Shown in pieces: positions 9,288-16,422 of a DNA stretch of 64,000 nucleotides. The notes below the pieces were generated by a model, which was given only the letters and a program-made list of their open reading frames with translations, had not been told where the DNA came from and made no database searches. Source of the DNA: Desulfosporosinus orientis DSM 765. Its GTDB lineage: Bacteria > Bacillota > Desulfitobacteriia > Desulfitobacteriales > Desulfitobacteriaceae. A program made the translations under genes and the position numbers. Location of the stretch: positions 980,001-1,044,000 of the forward strand of contig NC_016584.1 of assembly GCF_000235605.1 (NCBI RefSeq). The letters are read 5' to 3'. Position 1 is the first letter of the stretch, and each line of letters starts with the position of its first letter.

Positions 9288-10586
9288 CTATTCTGAATAA
9301 GACCGATTGATAAATTTCTCTTTTCCCATATTTGAAGGAGTATAGAAAGTTTCTCCCTGAACGCCTTGAGGCAGATAGGTTTGCTCAACCCAATGGTTTG
9401 GGTAGTCGTGAGGGTAACGGTATCCTTTTCCATGCCCTAATTGATCCGCACCTGGGTAGTGAGCGTCCTTAAGATGAGCAGGAACTTCTCCGGTGGGGTG
9501 TTTCTTAACATAATTCAGAGCACGGTCGATGCTCATCACTGCACTGTTACTTTTTTTAGCCGTTGCGATAGCCAGTACTGCTTGAGCCATGGGAATGCGG
9601 GCCTCGGGCATGCCCAGCCACTCGAGAGCATTGGCAGCCGCGTGAGCCTGAAGCATAGCCGTTGGGTCTGCCAGTCCCACGTCTTCTGAAGCGTGAACGA
9701 TAATACGACGCATGATAAAGCGAGGATCTTCTCCAGCCTCGAGCAAAACAGCTAGCCAATACAAAGCAGCATCGGGGTCTGAACCGCGCATACTTTTAAT
9801 AAATGCAGATATGATGTCATAATGGTTATCTCCGGATTTATCAAAGCGAATGGCCCTTTGCTGGATGGATTCTTCCGCAATTTCCAAGGTAATGTGACGA
9901 GTTCCGTTTTTGGGTTGAGTTGTGAGTACACCTAGCTCTAAAGCATTGAGAGCCCGCCGCAAATCTCCATTGGCGTAATTGATCCAGTGTTCCCATGCTT
10001 CAGGTGAGATATGGACTTGATATTGTCCAAGACCCCGCTCAGGATCCCGAAGAGCCTGTTCCAGGCCAAGACGAATTTGTGCAGGTTCCAGAAGCTCTAA
10101 TCGGAACAAGGCAGAACGGCTAAGGAGAGCAGAATTGAGCTCGAAGAACGGATTTTCGGTTGTCGCTCCAATGAAAGTAATGGTACCATTTTCAACTGCC
10201 GGCAGCAGGGCATCTTGTTGCCCTTTATTAAAACGGTGAACTTCATCACAGAAAACTAACGTACGCTTTCCGTAGAGGTGAAGTTCATCAGTTGCTTGTG
10301 TAATAATTTCTCTGATGTCTTTTACTCCTGCTGTGACAGCATTTATACGGACAAAACGAGAGGTGGTTTTAGCGGCAATGACCTGGGCTAAAGAGGTTTT
10401 CCCGGTTCCCGGCGGCCCGTAGAGTATTAGCGATGAAACACGGTCGGCTTCAATGGCCCTGCGCAGGAGTTTGCCTGGGCCGAGAATCTGATCTTGGCCG
10501 ATGTATTCTTCGAGAGTCCGCGGGCGCATACGCTCTGCCAGGGGTGCTACCTGATGCTGATTAAATGTTGCAGAAAACAGATCCAT
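9288..10586 (-). CDS. rarA: replication-associated recombination protein RarA (MgsA) AAA ATPase
   Basis: A 432-residue AAA ATPase of the RarA/WRNIP1 family, which acts at stalled replication forks. The Walker A is GPPGTGKT at residues 57-64, the Walker B LVFCDEVHRF is near 110-118, and the ATTENPFF sensor stretch follows. The C-terminal oligomerisation region (from about 270) contains the family signature KSMRGSDPDAALYWLA. The start is ATG 10586 after AAGGAAAGGA. The frame extends upstream to 10697 but without a ribosome site or family similarity. It is divergent from iscR. Confidence 0.93.
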   Translation of the reverse strand: MDLFSATFNQHQVAPLAERMRPRTLEEYIGQDQILGPGKLLRRAIEADRVSSLILYGPPGTGKTSLAQVIAAKTTSRFVRINAVTAGVKDIREIITQATDELHLYGKRTLVFCDEVHRFNKGQQDALLPAVENGTITFIGATTENPFFELNSALLSRSALFRLELLEPAQIRLGLEQALRDPERGLGQYQVHISPEAWEHWINYANGDLRRALNALELGVLTTQPKNGTRHITLEIAEESIQQRAIRFDKSGDNHYDIISAFIKSMRGSDPDAALYWLAVLLEAGEDPRFIMRRIIVHASEDVGLADPTAMLQAHAAANALEWLGMPEARIPMAQAVLAIATAKKSNSAVMSIDRALNYVKKHPTGEVPAHLKDAHYPGADQLGHGKGYRYPHDYPNHWVEQTYLPQGVQGETFYTPSNMGKEKFINRSYSE

Positions 10587-10731
10587 GACTGATGTTCCTT
10601 TCCTTACTTGGGTTATGCTGGGATGGGATGCATAGTATTTGTCCCTTTGCTTGATTATATCATGAGGGGCAGACATCTGCCTGTCGAAATCCAACACGAT
10701 TACTAGGGTAAAAAGGATCTTTTAGGGCAGC

Positions 10732-10760
10732 TTGACAAATCCCGAGTATTTTTATAAGAT
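10732..10760 (+). promoter_or_regulatory. candidate sigma-A promoter of the isc operon
   Basis: TTGACA at 10732-10737 and TAAGAT at 10755-10760 with a 17-base spacer. It precedes iscR by about 60 bases, leaving room for IscR autoregulation. Confidence 0.6.
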
Positions 10761-10820
10761 ATGAATGAAATAGCAAAGGTTGAATAAAGGGGTTTATCTC
10801 TTGGAAAAGAGGTGAGGGTG

Positions 10821-11273
10821 TTGAAACTCTCGACCAAAGGTCGATATGGTGTTAAAGCCATGTTTGATTTAGCTCAACATATGGGTGAAGGTCCGATATC
10901 TTTAAAAAGCATTGCGGAGAGACAAGGCATATCTGAACACTATCTGGAACAGTTGGTTTCCGGTTTGCGAAAAGCAGGTCTGGTAAAAAGTGTCCGTGGT
11001 GCACAGGGAGGCTATTTATTAGGCAAAGAACCGGATAAGATACGAGTTGGAGATATCATCCGTGTGTTAGAAGGGCCGATTGCTCCTACTGATTGCGTCT
11101 CAGAGGAGGATCCGGAAATTTGCGCTAAAGCTGAGTATTGTGTTACTCGGACAATTTGGGAGAAAGTCAGAGACTCCATTGCTGATGTTCTGGATTCGAT
11201 TACGCTGGAAAACATGCTTGAGGATGCTAAAAGAATCGAATCGGAGCGAAGCTTGTATATGTTTTACATTTGA
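10821..11273 (+). CDS. iscR: Rrf2-family regulator, IscR-like
   Basis: A 150-residue Rrf2 winged-helix protein beginning MKLSTKGRYGVKAM. Three cysteines (C92, C101, C107) lie in the region where IscR binds a [2Fe-2S] cluster. That and the position directly ahead of iscS-iscU favour an Fe-S-sensing IscR over the cysteine regulator CymR, which lacks them. TTG 10821 is chosen because AGAGGTGAG is well spaced from it and the family starts with MKLS. GTG at 10812 or 10818 is also possible. It is likely to be autoregulatory for the isc-mnmA operon. Confidence 0.85.
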   Translation: MKLSTKGRYGVKAMFDLAQHMGEGPISLKSIAERQGISEHYLEQLVSGLRKAGLVKSVRGAQGGYLLGKEPDKIRVGDIIRVLEGPIAPTDCVSEEDPEICAKAEYCVTRTIWEKVRDSIADVLDSITLENMLEDAKRIESERSLYMFYI

Positions 11274-11306
11274 TTCACATTTCAATGGTTATAGGGAGGG
11301 AGCCTC

Positions 11307-12491
11307 ATGCGGCGAGTTTATTTAGACCATAGTGCAACAACTCCGGTTGATCCGGAAGTAGCTGCCTTAATGATGACTTATTACACAGAAAAATACGGTA
11401 ACCCTTCAAGTGTTCATGGGTTTGGCAGAGAGGTCAAGCAGGCGTTAGAGCAGGCTCGAACCCAAGTAGCAGATTTAATTGGAGCTTCTCCAAATGAGAT
11501 TACCTTTACCAGTGGCGGTACTGAGGCAGACAATTTAGCAATACTGGGTACTGCTGAAGCCCTTCGCTCAAAAGGCAAACATATCATTACTTCTTGCATC
11601 GAACATCATGCAGTCCTTGAGACTTGTGAACACTTGGAGAAAAGTGGCTTTGATTTAACTGTAATACCTGCCGACGAAGAAGGTATTGTTTCCGTCGATG
11701 AACTGCGCAAAGCCATTCGGCAGGATACTATTTTAATATCTATAATGCATGCTAATAATGAGGTTGGATCAATTCAACCGATAGCGGAAATCGGTAAGAT
11801 TGCCCGAGAACATGGTATTGTTTTTCACGTTGATGCAGTTCAATCCCTTGGCAAAATTCCCATTAACGTGGAAGAGATGAATGTCGACCTTTTAACTGTC
11901 TCCAGTCACAAGATCTATGGTCCTAAAGGGGTGGGTGCTCTCTATATTCGCAAGGGAGTCCGGATTGTACCATTAGTTCATGGCGGTGGACAGGAACGAA
12001 AGCGCCGCTCAGGGACTGAGAACACCCCTGGAATTATCGGCTTTGGCAAGGCTTGTGAGTTAGCCGGTCAGCGCATGGAAGAGGATGCCCGGCATCAGCG
12101 GAAACTTCGTGATAAATTAATGAATGGCATTACTAAAGGGATAGAATTTGTCAAAGTAAACGGCCCCGTAGGGGAAAGCCGCTTGCCCAATAACTTGAAT
12201 GTTAGCATTCGTTATGTAGAAGGAGAATCGCTATTGCTGTCCTTGGATATGCTGGGAATTGCTGCCTCAAGCGGTTCGGCATGTACTTCCGGGTCGTTGG
12301 ATCCTTCTCATGTGCTGTTAAGTATGGGATTAACTCATGAGATTGCTCACGGATCCTTGCGCTTTACCTTAGGACGTCAGAACACAGAGGAAGATATTGA
12401 TTACGTCCTTGAACAATTGCCCAAGATTGTGGAGCGCTTGAGAATGATGTCTCCTTTATATGATCTGGCAATCCATACAAAACAAGCTTAA
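11307..12491 (+). CDS. iscS: cysteine desulfurase
   Basis: A 394-residue PLP enzyme that takes sulfur from cysteine for Fe-S clusters and tRNA thiolation. It begins with the family stretch RRVYLDHSATTPV. The PLP lysine is in SSHKIYGPKG near residue 205, and the catalytic persulfide cysteine is in SSGSACTSGSL near 325. The ATG follows a strong AGGGAGGG site. Lying between iscR and iscU with mnmA behind, it probably feeds both IscU and MnmA. Confidence 0.96.
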   Translation: MRRVYLDHSATTPVDPEVAALMMTYYTEKYGNPSSVHGFGREVKQALEQARTQVADLIGASPNEITFTSGGTEADNLAILGTAEALRSKGKHIITSCIEHHAVLETCEHLEKSGFDLTVIPADEEGIVSVDELRKAIRQDTILISIMHANNEVGSIQPIAEIGKIAREHGIVFHVDAVQSLGKIPINVEEMNVDLLTVSSHKIYGPKGVGALYIRKGVRIVPLVHGGGQERKRRSGTENTPGIIGFGKACELAGQRMEEDARHQRKLRDKLMNGITKGIEFVKVNGPVGESRLPNNLNVSIRYVEGESLLLSLDMLGIAASSGSACTSGSLDPSHVLLSMGLTHEIAHGSLRFTLGRQNTEEDIDYVLEQLPKIVERLRMMSPLYDLAIHTKQA

Positions 12492-12508
12492 AAAGGAGTG
12501 AGAGAGAT

Positions 12509-12883
12509 ATGTATACAGAAAAAGTGATGGATCATTTCACAAATCCACGCAATGTTGGAGAAATAGATAATGCTGACGGTGTTGGTGAAGTAGGCAACGC
12601 TAAGTGTGGAGATATTATGCGTATATATTTAGATATCGAAGGAGACATTATTAAGGATGTCAAATTCAAAACCTTTGGCTGCGGAGCGGCAGTTGCTACA
12701 AGCAGCATGGTTACTGAAATGGTCAAGGGAAAAACCATTGATGAAGCGCTGGAGATTTCTAATGCGGCAGTCGCAGAGGCTTTAGGAGGTCTCCCTCCTG
12801 CGAAAATGCATTGTTCGAATTTGGCAGCCGATGCCCTTCATGAGGCTATTAAAAATTATCGTGACAAACAAAAAAAGGAATAG
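12509..12883 (+). CDS. iscU: Fe-S cluster scaffold IscU/NifU-like
   Basis: A 124-residue scaffold protein. Its three conserved cysteines are in NAKCGDI, FGCGAAVA and KMHCSNLA, and the aspartate after the first cysteine is present. It accepts sulfur from IscS and assembles [2Fe-2S]/[4Fe-4S] clusters. GGAGTGAGAG precedes the ATG, 17 bp after iscS. Only the N-terminal NifU domain is present, as in clostridial IscU/NifU. Confidence 0.95.
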   Translation: MYTEKVMDHFTNPRNVGEIDNADGVGEVGNAKCGDIMRIYLDIEGDIIKDVKFKTFGCGAAVATSSMVTEMVKGKTIDEALEISNAAVAEALGGLPPAKMHCSNLAADALHEAIKNYRDKQKKE

Positions 12884-12890
12884 ATGAAGA

Positions 12891-14000
12891 ATGACTCTAA
12901 CTACAAAACCTAAAGTAGTTGTGGGTATGAGTGGCGGTGTGGATAGTTCCATGGCCGCCGCTTTGCTCAAAGAAGAAGGATACGACGTAATAGGGGTTAC
13001 TTTACAGATTTGGGAAGCAACCGGACCGGAGGTTGAAGGGGGATGCTGTTCCAATTCGGCTATTGATGATGCGAGACGGGTTGCCTTTATTCTGGGAATC
13101 CCCCATTACGTCATGAACTTTCGTTCGTATTTTAAGGAGACTGTGGTAGATTATTTCACCCAGTCTTATTTGTGTGGCGAGACTCCTAACCCCTGTTTAG
13201 CTTGCAACAGGCATGTCAAATTCGGAGAACTTCTCCGTAAAGCCCGCGGCTTGGGAGCAGAATTTGTGGCAACGGGCCACTATGCTCAAGTGCTGCGGGA
13301 CCCGGGGAGTGAACGATTTCTTTTAAGCAAGGGTGCCGATGAACGCAAAGATCAGACTTATGCCCTTTATATGCTGACTCAGGAACAGCTTGAACATACT
13401 CTTTTTCCCTTGGCTGAATACCAAAAAGAGCATGTCCGGGAAATGGCCAGGGAGCGGGGACTGGGTGTAGGCGATAAACCGGAAAGTCAAGAAATCTGCT
13501 TCGTACCTGACAATGATTATGCCTCTTTTGTCAGAGAGCGAGCGGATGTTCCAATAAAGCTGGGTGATTTCGTAGACTTATCAGGGAACAAACTAGGTGG
13601 TCACAAGGGGATCATACATTATACAGTAGGTCAAAGGAAAGGTTTAGGAATTGCCTTTGGCAAACCTATGTTTGTTGTCGGATTGAATCCAGACCGCAAT
13701 GAAGTGGTTCTGGGGGAAGACCGGGATGTCTTTACAGATACTCTGTGGGCAGTGGATCTTAACTGGATTTCCATACCAGATTTGAGAGAACCAATCAGAG
13801 TCAAGGCGAAAATTCGCTATAATTCCTTAGGGGCAGATGCCACAATTTTTCCGGGCGAAATTGGGTCGGGATATGGCGTTATGGTACGCTTTGATCAACC
13901 ACAGCGGGCAGTGACTCCTGGGCAAGCTGTTGTCTTCTATCAAGGAAATATCGTTGTTGGCGGAGGAAAAATAATTTCTGATCCCAGAGGCCGGCGTTAA
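12891..14000 (+). CDS. mnmA: tRNA-specific 2-thiouridylase
   Basis: A 369-residue enzyme that thiolates U34 of Lys, Glu and Gln tRNAs. The ATP PP-loop is GMSGGVDSS near residues 13-21. The first catalytic cysteine is in NPCLACN (about 100-106) and the second in ESQEICFVPD near residue 199. The C-terminal beta-barrel is complete. It starts 7 bases after iscU, which fits sulfur supply by the neighbouring IscS. Confidence 0.97.
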   Translation: MTLTTKPKVVVGMSGGVDSSMAAALLKEEGYDVIGVTLQIWEATGPEVEGGCCSNSAIDDARRVAFILGIPHYVMNFRSYFKETVVDYFTQSYLCGETPNPCLACNRHVKFGELLRKARGLGAEFVATGHYAQVLRDPGSERFLLSKGADERKDQTYALYMLTQEQLEHTLFPLAEYQKEHVREMARERGLGVGDKPESQEICFVPDNDYASFVRERADVPIKLGDFVDLSGNKLGGHKGIIHYTVGQRKGLGIAFGKPMFVVGLNPDRNEVVLGEDRDVFTDTLWAVDLNWISIPDLREPIRVKAKIRYNSLGADATIFPGEIGSGYGVMVRFDQPQRAVTPGQAVVFYQGNIVVGGGKIISDPRGRR

Positions 14001-14125
14001 TTCATAGCTCAAGACTCCATAATCTAAAGCTATTCATCTTCTAGGCATGAATAAAGATATGAGTAGCCGGGCAGAGTATAGATGGAAATTTCACCAAGTT
14101 TTCTACATTGTGAGGTGAAAGAGGA

Positions 14126-14620
14126 ATGAGGCGCACTCGAGAGATAGTCGGACTCCCGGTTTTAGATCTGAATAGCGGCAAATCCATTGGTTGGGTCCAT
14201 GACTTGGTCCTAAACAATGAAAAAGACGAGGTTGTCGGGATTCTCTTAGAAGGCGGACATTTCTTTCAATCAACCAAAGGTATCCCTCGCAAAGCTATTG
14301 CAACTGTAGGAAAAGATGCCCTAACTGTTAAAGAGAAAATAGTAGAAGAACTAAAGGGAATACGGTGGTCAGATAAAGTAGGTAATGAAGTCTATACTCA
14401 AGGTGGAGACGCTAGAGGCACAATTGAAGATGTTTTTCTCGATGATTCCATTGAAAAAATGGTTGGATTTGAAGTGTCTGACGGGCTTTTCGCCGACCTG
14501 CTTCATGGCCGGGGAACCATTCTAAAGCCACATGTCATGATCGATGGAAAAGATATCTTAATTGTTGATAATCAGGTATCCCCCTTGGATCAAACAAATG
14601 AAAGGGGACTACGATCATGA
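14126..14620 (+). CDS. double PRC-barrel domain protein
   Basis: A 164-residue protein with two PRC-barrel repeats, about 1-75 (REIVGLPVLDLNSGKSIGWV) and 85-155. The YlmC/YmxH type of PRC-barrel is common in spore formers, but no precise function is known. The ATG follows GAGGTGAAAGAGG. The stop overlaps the next gene's start (ATGA), so the two are translationally coupled. Confidence 0.8.
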   Translation: MRRTREIVGLPVLDLNSGKSIGWVHDLVLNNEKDEVVGILLEGGHFFQSTKGIPRKAIATVGKDALTVKEKIVEELKGIRWSDKVGNEVYTQGGDARGTIEDVFLDDSIEKMVGFEVSDGLFADLLHGRGTILKPHVMIDGKDILIVDNQVSPLDQTNERGLRS

Positions 14621-14811
14621 ATTGTCCGGTTTGTGGAGGAAGAGCCATTGGCAAAGTTGGTGTCGAGCAGTTCTACTGTTGGGATTGCTGCGTCGAGTTC
14701 ACTACTCAAACAGACAAGGTAGTTATTTACGATTTAGCTGAAGACGGCTCTCTCGTGGCATGGGACGCGCCGAACCTTGAGCAAGGTGTTTCCAGTGCTG
14801 CTATAGAGTAA
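14617..14811 (+). CDS. small zinc-ribbon protein
   Basis: A 64-residue protein with two CxxC knuckles (C3/C6 and C21/C24, plus C25), most likely binding one zinc. The C-terminal half is acidic and has no recognisable domain. It overlaps the PRC-barrel gene by four bases, suggesting a shared job, possibly regulatory. Function unknown. Confidence 0.78.
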   Translation: MNCPVCGGRAIGKVGVEQFYCWDCCVEFTTQTDKVVIYDLAEDGSLVAWDAPNLEQGVSSAAIE

Positions 14812-14879
14812 TGGCAAGTTTTATTCTCGATATCAGTCAAATAAGAATAAAACTCAATTCCGTTAAGAATACTAATCAT

Positions 14880-14900
14880 AGCGCGCATGGCGCGCTTTTT
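14880..14900 (+). terminator. intrinsic terminator after the zinc-ribbon gene
   Basis: AGCGCGC and GCGCGCT arms around an ATG loop are followed by a T-run. Confidence 0.85.
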
Positions 14901-14950
14901 CCTTTATACCATTATCTGCTGATACAACTTTTGCAGCAGAATGGCAGGCT

Positions 14951-15100
14951 ACTCTGAAAAAAGGAACCCGAAAGCCCCAAAACAATCTAAAGACCCCGTG
15001 GACCCGAAAGCAAGGAAGCTTCGTCCACAGGAGTGAACCCATTGCATGGAGAGGCAGTAAAAGCTCATAAGACGGCGCGGGAAAGGAAGTGAGTAGCCTC
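14951..15100 (+). repeat. dispersed intergenic repeat, copy A (partial)
   Basis: About 150 bp closely matching the first half of copy C (57273-57420). Shared blocks include TCTAAAGA.CCCGTGG, GCTTCGTCCACAG, CCCATTGCATGGAGAGGC and AAGACGGCGCGGG. It lacks the 3' hairpin module. It abuts the start of the following permease gene, so it may lie in that gene's 5' untranslated region. Confidence 0.82.
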
Positions 15101-15105
15101 GGCTT

Positions 15106-16137
15106 ATGAAATTCAATAAGTGGAAATGGATTTTTACCGGAACTTGTTTACTACTGGGAATCATAATTCTTTTCAAAGTGAGGACCATACTGGGGCCGTT
15201 TTTTCTGGCGTTTATCCTTGCCTATTTATTAAATCCTTTGGTTGTTTGGCTGGAAGGTTATAAGATCAGCAGGAATATAGCCATTGCCGTTGTTTTCAGC
15301 CTGATTATTCTTGTCTGTGCTGCAATTATTTTTCTTATTATACCCGTTGTCTATAACGAGCTTAGTAAGTTGGCAGTTATCCTGCCTCAGACGATTCAAT
15401 CGATTACCGAAGCTATTGAGGGATTCCGCAACCAGTTTAAGGCGACAGGACTGCCTAGCCGGGTTGCCCTTGTTTTTGACCAGCATCTGGTAGAGGGAGA
15501 ACTAATACTCGCTGATCGTCTCAATCAGTTTTTAGATAATTTGCCTAACGTATTGTCTTCGGTAACCCTGTATATGTTGTCACCGGTGATTGCCATCTAT
15601 TTTTTGGCAGACTGGAAAGGGATAGCAAAAGGTTTTTTTCGAATCATACCTCAGCGCGGGAGAATGGAATGGCAGCGGCTGTGGCAAGACATTAATCATG
15701 TTGTAAGGCAATACCTGCGGGGAGATCTATTGATTGCCGTGATCGTAGGGGCCTTAATTGGTATAGGGGTTAAGCTTGTGGGAATGGATTACGCTTTGCT
15801 GATTGGGCTGATTTGCGGGATTTTTGACCTTATTCCTTATTTCGGACCGGCTCTGGGGGCCATACCTTCAATTTTGCTGGCTTTAACTCATTCCCCTGGG
15901 ATGGCGATCAAGGTTGCCCTAATTATTTTTGTTGTTCAGCAGCTGGAGGGAAATTTTATTTCTCCTAAACTGATGGGGGAAAGTGTCGGGCTTCATCCTC
16001 TTTGGGTGGTTTTTGCGCTGTTAGCTTGCGGGGAAATTGCCGGGTTCTGGGGCATGTTTTTGGCGGTCCCCTTTGCAGCGATTATACGAGTAGTATTTAA
16101 GCATGTCTACTTCAGGTTGGTGTCAACCAAAGTCTAA
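15106..16137 (+). CDS. AI-2E transporter family (UPF0118/YrrI-like) membrane protein
   Basis: A 343-residue integral membrane protein with about seven or eight hydrophobic segments: one pair at about 9-45, one at 60-85, and the rest after 150. Family hallmarks are FDLIPYFGPALGAIPSILLAL near 235-255 and QQLEGNFISPKLMG near 275-290. Relatives export autoinducer-2, indole-like compounds or ions, so the substrate is unknown. YrrI-like genes commonly sit ahead of alaS, as here. The start abuts repeat copy A, and no strong ribosome site is evident (AGGAAGTGAG is about 12 bases away). Confidence 0.85.
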   Translation: MKFNKWKWIFTGTCLLLGIIILFKVRTILGPFFLAFILAYLLNPLVVWLEGYKISRNIAIAVVFSLIILVCAAIIFLIIPVVYNELSKLAVILPQTIQSITEAIEGFRNQFKATGLPSRVALVFDQHLVEGELILADRLNQFLDNLPNVLSSVTLYMLSPVIAIYFLADWKGIAKGFFRIIPQRGRMEWQRLWQDINHVVRQYLRGDLLIAVIVGALIGIGVKLVGMDYALLIGLICGIFDLIPYFGPALGAIPSILLALTHSPGMAIKVALIIFVVQQLEGNFISPKLMGESVGLHPLWVVFALLACGEIAGFWGMFLAVPFAAIIRVVFKHVYFRLVSTKV

Positions 16138-16142
16138 GCTAG

Positions 16143-16172
16143 TTGACAAACCGGACATGGCCTGTATATACT
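16143..16172 (+). promoter_or_regulatory. sigma-A promoter of alaS
   Basis: TTGACA at 16143-16148 and TATACT at 16167-16172 with an 18-base spacer. It gives a leader of about 240 bases ahead of alaS. Confidence 0.7.
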
Positions 16173-16255
16173 TTAAAAATAATGGTAATTTTATTAGTAT
16201 GAATAAGAATTAAGTCGATTATTAAAAACCCGTAAGATAGCAGGGTGATCCTGAA

Positions 16256-16295
16256 AAATCTCGTCCTGATTGAAAAAGGGAGAGATTATTTTTTT
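16256..16295 (+). terminator. attenuator-like terminator in the alaS leader
   Basis: AATCTC (16257-16262) pairs with GAGATT (16282-16287), with TCCT/AGGG inside, then seven Ts. It sits after GGGTGATCC, a degenerate look-alike of the T-box core, but no stem I fits upstream. Some form of attenuation is likely; a functional T-box is doubtful. Confidence 0.6.
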
Positions 16296-16422
16296 ATACT
16301 ACTCAGAAAGTATAACTTTTCGTTGCATACTTTCTGAAGTATAAGTGCAACTATGGCGGCCGCCTGCGCCTGAAAGGCTTGGCGGCAGCCAAGTTTTCTA
16401 ATGAATTAAAGGGGTGTTCGTA

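Noticed and set aside
16346-16400. GC-rich block with GGCGGCCGCC before alaS as a repeat copy
   Set aside because: It does not match the dispersed repeat modules and recurs nowhere else that I could see.
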